A stretch of DNA of 64,000 nt from Tetrastigma voinierianum (lineage: Eukaryota; Streptophyta; Magnoliopsida; Vitales; Vitaceae), in assembly GCA_016808115.1 (NCBI GenBank), contig JAEQBH010002441.1, positions 310,001-374,000 on the forward strand, given 5' to 3'. Positions 1 through 11,950 of this stretch are shown in pieces (the stretch's first letter is position 1; each line of letters starts with the position of its first letter). The notes below the pieces were generated by a model that worked only from the letters and a program-made list of their open reading frames with translations, was not told the DNA's origin and searched no databases. Made by a program: the position numbers and the translations under genes.

Positions 1-109
1 AACATCGAACCACACCTAGTGGTGATGTTCTTACACCTCAAAGACTATGGCCTAAGCCCAAATCCCCTAAAGCCCTAGGTAGCCATATACCTAGGCTCTG
101 ATACCAAGC
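1..109 (-). mobile_element. Start of the internal region of a family-A LTR element that runs off the left edge
   Basis: The bases directly left of the family-A LTR carry a primer binding site, read on the minus strand. The rest of this stretch would be the untranslated leader of that element, whose body lies outside the window. Nothing codes here. That an element body, not just a solo LTR, lies here is inferred from the primer site. Confidence 0.6.
95..106 (-). other. Primer binding site for initiator tRNA-Met (family-A element)
   Basis: On the minus strand this reads TGGTATCAGAGC, the usual complement of the 3' end of plant initiator tRNA-Met. It lies three bases past the LTR end, so the LTR at 110-2076 is the 5' LTR of an element pointing left. 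Confidence 0.8.
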
Positions 110-2076
110 TGTGACGCCCCAAAACCCGGGGGTCCGTTGACTACCACAACTCATGAAACACGAATGTCTAAGACCTCATTATCTCTCAGCCGAAAACGGC
201 AGTAGTCTCTTTGTAATGGGAGCTTACCTAAGAACAAACTCGTCCCAAATGTATTCAATATGACATATATATGAGTAAACGACCACTTAAATTCCACAAA
301 CCAATACTAATCCAATTAAATCCCAACTATATACAATAGTTTCAAGAGGTAATAAAATTATCCTTATACATCATATATCAAACTTATAGAGTTCTAATAC
401 ATGTGTACATAACAAAACCAAAGCCACAACTCGACTTTATTCTAAAACGGCCTCTATGATGAGCCGTCTCCTCGAACGCTCTCTGTACCTGAAAATAATA
501 TCCCTCGACAGGGTGAGCTATCGCCCAGTAGTGGAATCACCCTAAATGGGTTACTCTCCACCTAAGTGCATATGCAATGCTCTAATGAAAACATACATTC
601 AAGTAAATGCATGATCCTACTTGAATGTTTACCTGATCAACTCACACCCGAAACTCACCGACCCCCTCACACTCGTCTAGGCCACGTATGAGAAACATTA
701 TTTTCAAACAAAGATATTTGTTTTTAATTGTAGACTAACTCCGATATAAGTAGTGGACCTAATTTCTCGATGATCTATTTAAAGGGACAACCCTTCCGAT
801 GTGGCATCAATCAATGACCCGACAATTGATATTTTATATGGACTACTCCTCCAATACTATTATTAGTCAACTCGAAACCACTCTCTCAATGAACCGCCTC
901 ATGCACTCACTCCTAACGCTCTAGGTGCCCTAGTGCATACAATGCATTTACGCCAATTCCAATACAATAATTATATACATGTAAATATATAATCACGATA
1001 TATATTTACATAATTAATCACACAAACATGTTATGCAATTTCACAATCCATTACACTAAAAATTAACTCAATGCGGCTATCGATCAAACACGAGCAATTC
1101 AACTTGAATTACTCGACTAAACACAAGCCACACAAAATTATTGCAGAAACACATTCACATGAACAAAGAAAAACCTCTGCAAGTTACCGTTTCACAACCT
1201 ATCATCCAATCATCGGTTCACTTTGGGAACCCGAATTTCATGGCCATTTCCGGCCTCATACGCATCAACACATGACTTAATGCATAATTTATCACACAAT
1301 GCACCCAAATAGTCCATACCCATTCACTGGATCGGCCCAAAAAGGGGTAAATTATAATTTTTTCACTCGTCCCAAGTTCGGACCATCAAACGGCCGCTCA
1401 AGGCCTCAAATCAACAAACATCAACAAAGCCTCTCTTAAATCAAAACAGAAACAAGTAGGATGAAACCCCTACCTAACAGAATTTGTCGAAATTCCAAGA
1501 AACCGGTACCTACGCGTTGCCCTCTCCACGTAGAACAACTTTCCTCTACTGAAGAATTCGACGGCTCTGATCTCCTGCATCCTAGAGAGAAGGCCCTACT
1601 TCACTCTAAAACCTAAAATGGCTACTGCACTCCTCCTCAATTTCACATTTTCTTTTGCTCTTTTGAATTGTAGGAGACGGCACTATTTAATATCTTGTCC
1701 TATTATCATTAAAACAATTCCAAAAATGTCATCTATGTCCCTTCTTCTAGATTTTCGATGTTTGGCATTATCTCGGCCGTCCATTTCCATCATTTCTCTA
1801 CTCATGCAATATGTGTCACATGAGTACGTGTTATAGGTGACTTTTTTCACATCACAAGTCGTTTTCTGGCACTCGATACTCGATGCCTCTAAAAACGTGT
1901 AAATTTCGATTGTTTCGAAATTTGACGAAATTCGACGTGGTAGCTAGATTTCACGAGACGATTCCAACGGTGAAATCCGTTTTGTCATCCGAGATCTAAA
2001 GAATAAATTTTAGATTTTTGACCGAAAGTACGATTTGGTTCCTTGCTGAGAAAATTGAATTTTCTGCCCATTAACG
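110..2076 (-). mobile_element. 5' LTR of a family-A LTR retrotransposon inserted in the 3' LTR of element B1
   Basis: On the minus strand the LTR ends in GGGGCGTCACA beside the primer site. Its start has decayed (CG in place of TG near 2076). Stretches match the other family-A LTRs at 6990-9735, 30433-32370 and 60090-62352. These include a block around 1920-2060 with a GTAGCTAGATTT motif and a block around 500-580 that reads as a 'GGGCGATAGCTC' region on the minus strand. Family-B LTR sequence resumes at 2077, so the insertion hit an older B LTR. The other half of that B LTR should lie left of the window. Confidence 0.75.
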
Positions 2077-2911
2077 GCCCACTAATTAGTATGTCGCGCA
2101 CTTTTATCCCTAATAGCATGCCCATTTATCCCCTACCAGTTCTGGGCTGCATACCCATTTTTATTTCATTTTCGCACATATATCATATCCATGAATAACT
2201 ATTGTTATCCGGTAATCATATGCGATATTTACGATCATTTACTCTTATCTTTGCATTTTCATGTATTTATGCATACTATCAAATATTTCTTATAAATAGA
2301 GCTCCCTTTTAGACAAATTTTCTGGGTCCAATGGGGTCCAAATTTGAAGACACCTATTTCAAGGAGATTTGTTATCCTAGAAGTATAGTTTACCCAGAAT
2401 TTTGAATCACTCAATTTGGATGAGTGATGGCCAAGTTATGGCCTAAACAACTAGGACCACTCTAATGTCAAAACATAACCAAAATAGAACCAGTTATGTC
2501 ATGCAACCTAACTCCCCTTTGAAGAATTTCTAGGTGCAATGGGGTCCAAATTTGCATACACCTATTTCAAGGTGATTTATTCTCCTAGAAGTCTAGTTTA
2601 CCCAAAATTTTTAATCACTCAATTTGGATGAGTGATGGCCAAGTTATGACCAAAACAAAAACATGGGTTTTAAAATAAACGGACAACATCTCCCATATTC
2701 TAACATATTCTAATTGGGCATATAGTCTTATGATCTTATGACATTTGGGTCCTTAGTTGGTAAATTACTAATTTACCCTTAACCCTTAGATAAATTCCAG
2801 ATTTTGCTTATTTTATTTTTAGCATTATTATTCCCGAAAACTTTAACTTTTAACTTGTATTACACCCTCAACATGTTATAAAACTATCTAGGTATAATTT
2901 GGGGTGTTACA
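2077..2911 (-). mobile_element. 3' LTR (remaining 835 bp) of gypsy element B1
   Basis: On the minus strand it begins TGTAACACCCC at 2911, next to the polypurine tract. It matches the 5' LTR of the same element (10311-12322) through landmarks such as 'TTTTATCCCTAATA' and 'TCCAATGGGGTCC'. Its other part was displaced by the family-A insertion at 110-2076. Confidence 0.8.
2302..2657. repeat. Two-copy tandem duplication inside the B1 3' LTR
   Basis: About 145 bp beginning with CTCCC(C)TTT and containing TGCAATGGGGTCC or a close variant, then CACTCAATTTGGATGAG, occurs at 2302-2448 and again at 2512-2657, spaced about 210 bp. The 5' LTR has one copy near 11450-11570, so the duplication arose in one LTR or was lost from the other. 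Confidence 0.75.
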
Positions 2912-2913
2912 AC

Positions 2914-2925
2914 TCTCCCCCCCTT
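2914..2925 (-). other. Polypurine tract of element B1
   Basis: Minus-strand AAGGGGGGGAGA directly precedes the TGTAACACCCC start of the 3' LTR. This is the expected plus-strand primer for LTR retrotransposons. Confidence 0.75.
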
Positions 2926-2939
2926 AAAGAAATTTCGTC

Positions 2940-5900
2940 CTCGAAATTATTACCTGGAGTGAAGAGTTACGGATACTGTGCTCTCATAGTTGCTTCTAGC
3001 TCCCAAGTAGCTTCTTCCCTGCCATGGTGTTGCCAGAGCACTTTCACTAACGGTACTTGCTTATTCCGCAACTGCTTCACCTTCGAGCCGACAGCTTCGC
3101 TCTTCTTCATATGAAAATCGGGCCAGACTTAGGCTGCTTCAGACTGGTAGTATGTGCGACCCATCAGAGCGGTATCTTCGAAGCATTGACACATGAAACA
3201 CATTATGCAGTTTGGTCAACTCCGAAGGGATTGCCAAACGATAAGCCACATGGCCAATTAGTTCCAGAATCTCATATGGCCCTATGAACCTTGGACTCAA
3301 CTTGCCTTTCTTACCAAACCATAGAATTTTCCTCCACGGTGATACTTTTAAGAAGACCTTGTCTCTTACTTCATATTCAATATCTCTCCTCTTTAGATCG
3401 ACATATGACTTTTATCGATCACTAGCCGCCTTTAACCTTTGCCGAATAACTTGTTCTTTCTCTTCCGTATCTTTTACTATGTCTGGACCAATCACCTTAT
3501 GCTCATTCAACTCTGTCCAACATACCGGAGTTCTACATCTCCGACCATATAAAGTTTCATACGATGTCATGCCAATACTTTCTTGATAACTATTGTTATA
3601 GGCAAATTCCATCAATGGAATATACCTATCCCAACTTCTAGGAAATTCCATTACATAACCTCGAAGCATGTCTTCGAGTACTTGAATCAATATCTCTGAA
3701 TGTCCATCTGTCTGCAGATGGAATGTTGTACTGAAATTCAGCCTAGTACCCAAGGCTAACTAAATTTCCTTTCGGAACCTCGATGTAAAACGCGGATCTC
3801 TATCCGGCATAATAGACAACAGTACACCATGAAAACGTACAATCTCTTTCACGTATAGCTCAACTAGTTGATCCATAGAATAGTTCATCCTGACCGGTAT
3901 AAAATGGGCCAACTTTGTGAGCTTATCAACAATCACCCAAACATAGTCATGTTTCTGTTGTGTGAGGGGAAAACCCGACACAAAATCCATGGTAATGTTA
4001 TCCCATTTTCATATAGGAATTGGAAGGGGATTCAATATACCGGTTAGAACTCGATGTTCATCTTTGACTTGCTGACACGTCAAACACTTAGACACGTACT
4101 CTATCACATCTCTTTTCATTCCTTCCACCAATAATGTTGTTTCAAATCCTGGTACATCTTATTACCTCCAAGATGCATGGTAAATGTCGTATCATGAGCT
4201 TCAAATAGAAACTTTTTCTTTAGCTCTTTATCATCTAGCACACATAATCTATTCTGGAAATACAAACTTCTAGCTTCTTTTATTGAAAAACCAGTCTTAT
4301 CACCATCTAGGACCATATGTACCCTATTATGTAACTCTACATCATTTTTTTGTGCACTTATCATCATTTGCTTTAAACTAGGTTACGATGTTAGTTGAGT
4401 TAATATAGCTCCATCATCTGCTAGTCTCCATTCATTGTGTTGAAGTGACATCGTTGCCACCGTATTTCTGCTTAAAGCATCTGCTACCAAATTAGCTTTT
4501 GTGGGGTGGTAATCTATTATACAGTCATAATCTTTGAATAACTCTAACCACCTCCGCTATCTCAAATTTAATTCTTTTCCAGTCAAGAAAATTCTGAGAC
4601 TCTTGTGATCCTCGGTAAATTTCTACACTTTTCCCCATATAAGTAGTGTCACCATATTTTCAAAACGAACACTACCACATCCAACTCTAGGTCATGAGTG
4701 GGATAATTTTGTTCATGTGGCTTCAATTGTCTAGCTGCATAAGCCACTACTTTCCCATCTTGCATTAACACACATCCTAAACCAATGCCTGAAGCATCAC
4801 TGTATGTATACTTTTCCCCAAGGTAGATCACAAGCTTCAACCAAGATTTCTTTCAATCTGCTCAAAACTATTCCCGACATTTATCCGTCCACTCAAACTT
4901 TACTCCTTTCCTAAGTAGTTTGGTGAGCGGAGAAGCTATGACAAAGAATCATTTCACAAATCTTCTATAATATTCTGCTAGGCCCAAGAAACTTCTCACC
5001 TCGGTTACATTTCGAGGTGGTTTCAAATTTACAACGGCCTCAATCTTTATAAGGTCCACTCTTATACCTCAAACCGACAATATGACCTAGGAAGGAAACT
5101 TTCTTTAGCCAAAAGTCACATTTGCTGAGTTTAGCATATAACTTCTTCTCTCTTAACGTCTCCATGACTATTCTCAGATGTTGTTCATGTTCCTCTGCAT
5201 CCTTAGAATACACTAGGATGTCATCGATAAAGACCACAACAAATTGATCCACATAGGGTCAGAATACCCTATTCATTAAATCCATGAATGCTCTCGGTAC
5301 ATTAGTCAACCAAAAACTCATAATGGCCATATCGAGTTCTAAATGCAGTCTTCGGCACATTGACATCTTTCACTCTTAGTTGATAATACCTTAATCGTAG
5401 GTTTATCTTTGAAAAGACACTCGCTTCCTTTAACTGATAAAAAAGATCTTCAATTCTCAGCAATGGGTACCTGTTTTTCACTGTCACCTTATTGATTTTC
5501 CGATAATCAATGCACATCCGTAGAGTGTCATCTTTCTTTTTCACGAATAAAACAGGTGCACCCTAGGGCGAAACACTGGGTCGGATAAATCCTTTATCCA
5601 TAAGCTCTTGTAATTGACTTTAACCTGCTGTGAGCCATCCTCAGACATGTGGTGCCCTGCACATGTGGGCTGCCTCGTACAATCTCTATGGATAAGTCCA
5701 TTTCCTCTCGCGGGGAATACTTGGTAACCTTCAGAATATATCCTGAAATTCTCTTGCCACTAGAATCTTTTTCCACATCAACTCACTTCTAGAGTCAAGT
5801 ATCACAGCCAAGAATGTCTCACAGCCTTTCCTCATAAGTCTCCTAGCTTGCATAATGAAGATCACATTGGACATTACGCTTGATCTAATGCCTTGTACTA

Positions 5901-6400
5901 TCACCTTAGACTAGTCAGAGCATCTCAACACTACTGTCTTTTGACCACAATCAACGATGGCTAGGTGTTTAGACAACCAATCCATTCCTTAATCAAGTCA
6001 AACTCTTCTGACGTGGTGTTATCAAACCGTAGAGAAACTTTCTGGCTTGATAACAATTTGTGGCAGTTTCTATATACGCCATTCACGCTAACATCAGGCC
6101 CCATTTGACCGGTCACATGCATGTCATATGCTAATCACCGACTACGGTATTCATCAAATACATATTCAATGCATACATACAAATGAGTGGATCCAGGATC
6201 AATTAATGCATGCATCTCAATATCATAAAGAGAAAAATACCAGCTACAACCTCAGGAGCATCCTGATCCTCACGAGCCTTTATAGCATATGCTCATGCTG
6301 GTGTTATAGGTATAGGACGATCCATTGTCTCAGAGATTGTGCCTCCTCGTCCTCTATGCTGAATCGGGCCACCTAGACCGCTACCCCTTATCTCTCGTCG
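2940..6400 (-). pseudogene. Decayed pol polyprotein of chromovirus-type gypsy element B1
   Basis: This is the enzyme part of a Ty3/gypsy retrotransposon, read right to left. A protease region (about 6200-5800) comes first. Reverse transcriptase follows, with the N-terminal half at 5776-5302 (MCIDYRKINK) and the catalytic box FIDDILVYSK at 5252-5040. RNase H lies at 4840-4440 (TYSDASGIGLGCVLMQDGK). The integrase zinc-binding segment is at 4367-4116 (HLGGNKMYQDLKQHYWW) and the integrase core at 3990-3412 (MDFVSGFPLTQQ, LQTDGHSEILIQVLEDMLRG). The C-terminal region near 3300-2950 has decayed. Frameshifts and stops separate almost every block, so no full polyprotein can be made. The RT 'LRSGYHQLR'-type motif reads LRLRYYQLR. 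Domain order and motifs fit the Tekay/Del chromoviruses, but the chromodomain is too degraded to confirm. Confidence 0.85.
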
Positions 6401-6409
6401 AAGGTAGTG

Positions 6410-6984
6410 TAACTGATATTCCTCTGCCACTTTCTTGCACACTTCTATTATCCTGACTCTCTGGGACACCGTGCTATCAAATTATCAATGCTTCCACACC
6501 GGAAACACCCTCCTGTCAATAACCTACAAACACCCAAATGCCTTCTATGGCAATAAGGGCACTCTGGGATTTCTCTCCGTCCAACTGAAGCACCTCTACC
6601 AAAACTAGGTGCTACATCGGTCTTTGTCTTCTTACCCTCAGTCAACTCAGACTCATTGAGCCGAGACTCCTAGCTCTTTTCCCCGAGTGAGACTAAGCTC
6701 CTCTAGAAAACTTCTTCTTCTGAGATCTTTCTTTGCTGCTTGTTTCAAGTCTCTCTACTTACATTGCAGCTTGGACCAACTGATAGAAATTCACCTGTTA
6801 GAGAGAAGTCATAGGTGCCAACATCTCGATGGACTTCATACCATCCTCAAATTGCTCATACCGAAATGCGCACCCTGAGGACTAATTCTGGTACATTTGT
6901 CGAGATAACTGAATTCTTCATTCAAACAATCGATAAGTTCCTTTGCTTCAAATTCAAGAACTAAGTCTTAATTTGACTCCCTTT
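6410..6984 (-). pseudogene. C-terminal half of B1 gag (capsid end plus zinc knuckle)
   Basis: Gag nucleocapsid of the gypsy element. The ORF at 6645-6448 carries CPYCHRRHLGVC followed by the knuckle CFRCGSIDNLIARCP. In the knuckle the zinc-binding His of CX2CX4HX4C is Asn, so binding is probably lost. The capsid part at 6984-6690 is recognisable by its match to the B2 gag at 63600-63990. It ends abruptly at 6984, where a solo LTR interrupts it, and resumes at 9741. Confidence 0.75.
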
Positions 6985-6989
6985 TTATA

Positions 6990-9735
6990 TGTACGCCCAA
7001 TCCTAGGATCCTTTTTTAACCATTGTAAGAAGTTTGGTCGATAGAATACTCCCGCAGCGCCACAACTTTGGTGCGCCATCCTTGTTAGCGCTACCACTGG
7101 TCTATCGACAAGATATCTTCGCTCAACGAACGCAGCCACATTGTCGCCACAGAGGCGCCTGGTTGCAGCACACTCGGCCGAGACACAAAGGCTCAGCCGC
7201 CGTCACATAGAACACTATGTCGCGACATGGAAGACCTCATGTCCCGAAACTCTCTATCGCCACGCAAGGGGTATACGGCGTCACGACATACTCAGACAAC
7301 TCGTCACGTACATCAAATTCTTCGCCGCACGTAAACTCTCTAAATTTTCGCCTTCCAAACCCCATCACAAGAAAAATACTGTCAGCGAATCTAAAATCCC
7401 TGTTCAAAGCCAAACTTTGTCACGACGTAAGATAACTCTGTCGCGACATAAAAACCCCATCCAAGGTCAAACTCTATCACGACACAAAAATACTGTGTCG
7501 CGACATAGGAACTCCTTAGCTCACCAAAACTATGTCGCGGACACAAAAATACTGGTCGACATAGAAACTCGGCCTTTGACCAAACTATGTCGCCTAAAAT
7601 ACTTTTTAGGAACTCCCTACCAATTAAACTCGTCAGCGACATAAAAAGACTTTGTCGCGACATAAAATCCCTGCCCAAGGCCAAACCTGTTGCAACACTT
7701 AACCTCTTATCGTGACCATCTCGGTCGCGACATGGAAACCTTTGTCGCGACATCATCAAGACATAGAAGCAAAGCACTGTCGCGACATGAAAATACTATG
7801 TTGCGACCAAGCAACTAACTGCAGCCTGAGAACCATGTCGTGACACAGGGAACCCCACTGTCGTGACCTAAAACTTGCCCAAACTAGCAATAGCCTTTCT
7901 GGAATTTCTTGTACCTCCAGCTTTTTCCCAAGACACTATAAGTTGTCACAATGGCCTCAACATAATAAAGGCAACATAAAAATCTGGGAAAACCTGTTAA
8001 CCCAGATAAACAATTCAAAATGAGTTTTATTACAACTCTTCTTTGCTATACCTTAAAATGGATAACTATACAAATTTTACAAAATAATGTACAGCTTGCA
8101 CCGCCTTTCTTTACCGTTATACTGGGATGAGTTCCACCTCCTAGTGTACTCAAAGACTAAAAATATTTTCACTCCATTCGGGCAGTAATGCCCAGTAAAG
8201 GAATTCTCCTACAAGGGCTACTCCCCACCTAAGTGCATATGCAATGCCATGATTGAATCATTACAAACACATTGAACAACAACAAATGCATTTCTACATG
8301 AATGCTCACATTTCATGCCAATGTCCTGAGCCCTTACTGACTCCCTCACACATGCATATGCCATACATGAAAAACTTTCATTTCCAAAACAAAAGATTTT
8401 TGTTTTATATTTCAACTCCTTGGATAGTCTTCGAAAAACCGCTTTATTCAAAAGACATGTGTCTTTTGTGGGTAACGAACTTTTCGGGGTTTCATCGCAG
8501 GCATCGTACACCTTTCGACACTTTCACGAACTTTCACCACTATATGCATATGTCTGACTAAGAATACAAGCCTTTCACCTGAGGGGGTGTCTATCCCTTC
8601 TTAAGTTACTACACTCACATTACTCCCAAACCGCACGACTTAAGACGTCGTCCTTCGTAGTCCACCATTTAAACACCAAACACAGTGTTCTTTCATGCCA
8701 TGCACTCACACCCGTTTCATGCGATGTCCCCGTGCATATGCAATGTAGAATGTCATTGCATGTTCTTTCATGTTACATGCATGATGAGAGCTACATGCAA
8801 CATTTATAATTCATGGATAATCATATCTACAGCATAAAATTTACATCCATAATACAACCCATGTTAATACATAAGTTCAGCATATATCCACATAATTTTT
8901 CATACACTTGCATGTCATTCAATCAAGAAACAACAAACAAAACTGGATCTTCATGTTCAGACCTAGATAGCGCTGAATCAACCACATCCGACTGATATCA
9001 CTATAAATCACATACTATACCTATATTTCAGAAATGAGGACTATTAACTGGTGAATATTAGATTTGAAATACAGAACTAACAGAATTCATCAACAGTTGA
9101 TCAACTATCTGAATCATCCAGATCATCACTGCGCCAATGAATACTAGACGGTGGATCAAACTGAGGCTGAGAACCCATCCTTAGAGAGCAATCCAGCTCG
9201 CTTATTAACCGTCGAACTCTCGCTGCTCGAACGCTGGAATACCAGTAGAAAACTGGACTTCCTTCTCCTTTTTCCTTTCTTTCTATATTTTCCTTCCTTT
9301 GTCCTTATCCACTACTTGATCTTTCTTTAGGGGTGTGACACATGGCTCCCATGTGTCCCCTTTTTGTTTTGCCTTTTGGTGACAAGTGTCATCTATGACA
9401 CTTAACCACTAATTAATCTTTCATCCATCCTTATCCACCCCACACCATGTGGCATTTTCCACATGTCCCTATTTTAAGTCATGATGTCATGTGGCGTCGT
9501 GCCACACGTTGTCATGTCATTTACCCATCTCACCTTGAATTACGTGAAATTTCGACCGCCTCAGAATTCGATGCAATTCGTAAGGGTAACTAAACACCAT
9601 GAGACGAATTTATTGGTGAGGTTCGTTCCGTCACCCAAGGTCTAAGGAATTTCCAGATTTTCCACCTGTACTATAGCGGTAAATTACCGTTTTTCCCTTT
9701 TTCAGAAAAATTGAATTTTTTTCCTGGGTTTTACA
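6990..9735 (-). mobile_element. Family-A solo LTR inserted in the gag gene of B1
   Basis: The plus strand reads TGTACGCCC at the left end and GGTTTTACA at the right end, so in minus orientation it begins TGTAAAACCC like the other family-A LTRs. Gag sequence stops at 6984 and resumes at 9741. The flanks are TTATA (6985-6989) and CTATA (9736-9740), a 5-bp target duplication with one mismatch. There is no primer site or coding region inside, hence a solo LTR left by LTR-LTR recombination. At 2746 bp it is longer than the other A copies, partly because of the GTCGCGAC repeat block. Confidence 0.8.
7180..7870. repeat. Cluster of palindromic GTCGCGAC motifs inside the solo LTR
   Basis: Seven exact copies of the 8-bp palindrome GTCGCGAC start at 7219, 7440, 7497, 7654, 7724, 7744 and 7779, with many near copies between them. 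They are usually set as TGTCGCGACATAAAA and separated by 20-60 bases. The long open frame at 7141-7644 is a by-product of this repeat and not a gene. Confidence 0.85.
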
Positions 9736-9740
9736 CTATA

Positions 9741-10199
9741 CATCTTTGCAGAATATTACTTTGTTCAACTGGGACAAGAACTCCTAAGTCATGATCTAAA
9801 CTCTTAGACCTCTCAACACTAGTTTCCACCAATCATATGCCTTACTCTGCAATAATGAGACTGCACATGATACTCTCTGATCGGGAGGGCATCTAACTTC
9901 CTCCAATATTCTTTGTAACTTTTCTAACCAGAATTCCGCTTTATCGAACTCTTCCATATTTGTCCCATGAAATTCATCAGCCCCATGTCTTCTTACCATG
10001 TCTATCGGGGCTTTCGGAACTGTCAATCTTTCCAATACCCGAGTCATGTCCTAAGATATCCTCAACAAAGCTTCATTTGGCTCAGCAGGGCGTGACTCTC
10101 GCTTCTGACAGATTTAGAAGGGTCCAAAGCGGGTAATCCTTGATCTCCAGGGTTAGCACTCTCAGTTGCTTCTTCAACGGGATTTGGAGGACGATCCAT
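9741..10199 (-). pseudogene. N-terminal half of B1 gag
   Basis: A start codon lies at 10199 on the minus strand (MDRPPNPVEEATE), 94 bases past the primer site. A frame break follows before the capsid block at 10047-9796. That block has GADEFHGT, KAEFWLEKLQRIL and CAVSLLQSKAYDWWK, signature stretches of the retrotransposon gag domain in plant chromoviruses. The gene continues left of the inserted solo LTR at 6984. Confidence 0.8.
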
Positions 10200-10292
10200 C
10201 TATACAAAACACAAGGACATCCACATCAAGCCAACACATTATTAAACATATGCTTTTCAATCTTATACTCTATCTAGAATCGCCTAAACCTA

Positions 10293-10304
10293 GCTTTGAT
10301 ACCA
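10293..10304 (-). other. Primer binding site of element B1
   Basis: Minus-strand TGGTATCAAAGC differs by one base from the usual initiator tRNA-Met site. A 6-base spacer separates it from the 5' LTR end at 10311. Confidence 0.75.
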
Positions 10305-11040
10305 CTAACTTGAGACACCCCCAACCCGGCACTCGGTGTCAGGCGAGGGTGTCTTATTTTGTTTCGTTTTTTTCTTTCCTGTTTACTATAAACTTGTTCA
10401 TTCATATACTGTTAAACATTTAACTTGAAATATATTCTATAGCAGCGGATTACAAATTATATTCAAACTCCATAAATGGGAGTGTTCAACATATACAAAC
10501 TTTACATTGTTTACAAAACAAAGACATATACAAAATAGACCAAAAAGGTCCTTAATGGGCACCTAGTGTTGCGTTGACCTTGATTGTTGATGCGGATTGT
10601 CCTGGCTTCTATTTCCTTCTTCTGTACCTACACAGATGAAACACCCGTATTAAGCTTATAGCTTAGTGGGAATAATACTCATGAACGACCCCTAATAAAG
10701 ATCATCACACTTTAGACACGTGCATATACATCTAACATATCATATACTTATACACATGCTTATACATATTTCATACATATCATTTACACATGCTTATTCA
10801 TATCTCATACTTACTTATCACATCATGTTTCATTTCTTATTATCGTTCATATACATTTTGTGTCATTGTACACTTTGTTTCTTATTCTTGTCACAAAGGT
10901 AATTTGTTACCTACATAGCAAAGCAAGTATGCTTCTCATATCATTTCATATCATGTCATTTATCATATTCAAATCATTTGCATATTCTTGTCATTTGTTT
11001 TTATGTTTCATGTCTGTATATACCTTAGAAGTGGATACGG

Positions 11041-11210
11041 GAAACTATAAGGACCCGAAGGTGCTGTTATCATTGTACGAGACAATAAACTATAAAGGCC
11101 TGAAAGCGCTGTTATCATTATACGAAACAATGAACAATAAGGGCCCGAAGGCGCTGTTATCATTGTACGAGATAATGACCTCTATAAGGACCCGAAGGTG
11201 TTGTAATGAC
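11041..11210. repeat. 45-bp tandem repeat, a little over three copies, in the B1 5' LTR
   Basis: GTTATCATTGTACGA or close variants recur at 11066, 11111 and 11156, a period of 45 bases. Because 45 is divisible by three, an open frame (10860-11228) runs through as a 15-residue repeat around LLSLYE. I see no reason to call it a gene. The B2 LTR has only about one and a half units near 56090-56165. Confidence 0.8.
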
Positions 11211-11880
11211 CCTAACGAGGCCAACTGATCAGTATGCTGCAGATTTTTATCCCTAATAGGCATGCCCATCTATCCCCCTACCATGTTATGTTTATTAATC
11301 CATTTTTATTTCATTTTCAGCATGAGATTCTCATATCCTCGAATAACTATTGTTAACCTATGTAATCATATGCGATATTTATGATCATTTACTCTTATCT
11401 TTGCACTTTCATGTATTTCCGTATACTATCAAACATTTCTTACAAACAGAGCTCCCTTTTAGACAGATTTTCTTGGTCCAATGGGGTCCTCCAAATTTGA
11501 AGATACCTATTTCAAGGAGATTTGTTCTCCTAGAAGTCTAGTTTACCCATGATTTTCAATCACTCAATTCCGGATGAAATGGATTTAATTCTCAATATAC
11601 CAAAAACAAAAACACGTTATTAAAAATACAGATAAAGATCTCCCCTAAAAACCCATCATTTTCTATACAAAATTTTCCTCCATTGAGGACCACAACCAAA
11701 CCAAACAATCATATAACTTGTATAACCCCAAAACTACACTAAACCAATCAACTTCATTGTTGGAGGTAGGAGAATTCCTAATCAACAAATAGGGAAAACC
11801 CAAACCTAAACACCATTCCATCAAATATCCATACAAATCTTTACATAGACAAGGATTCAAACTAGTATCCATACCTTAAA

Positions 11881-11950
11881 GGCTTCTCCTTCTTCTTCCT
11901 CTTCTTCTTCTTCTTCTTTCTTCTTCATCTTCTCCTCTCTTTCTCTCAAC
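11881..11950. repeat. (TTC)n-rich pyrimidine tract in the B1 5' LTR
   Basis: A run of TTCTTC and CTTCTCC units. A similar tract lies at the matching place of the B2 LTR (about 57097-57182). Confidence 0.8.

Noticed and set aside
110..2911. A single 2.8-kb LTR between a primer site at 95 and a polypurine tract at 2914, implying an internal-LTR-internal tandem from unequal recombination
   Set aside because: The left 2 kb matches family A and the right 0.8 kb matches family B, with the junction at about 2076. A nested insertion explains it better.
7141..7644. A 167-codon ORF
   Set aside because: It lies in the GTCGCGAC repeat block of a solo LTR and its peptide is just the repeat translated. 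No known domain.
7219..7786. A CRISPR-like array of spaced palindromes
   Set aside because: Plant LTR context, repeats of only 8-15 bp, irregular and related linkers, no cas genes.
10860..11228. A 122-codon ORF with a 15-residue repeat (LLSLYE)
   Set aside because: Produced by the 45-bp minisatellite in an LTR. The period divisible by three keeps the frame open.
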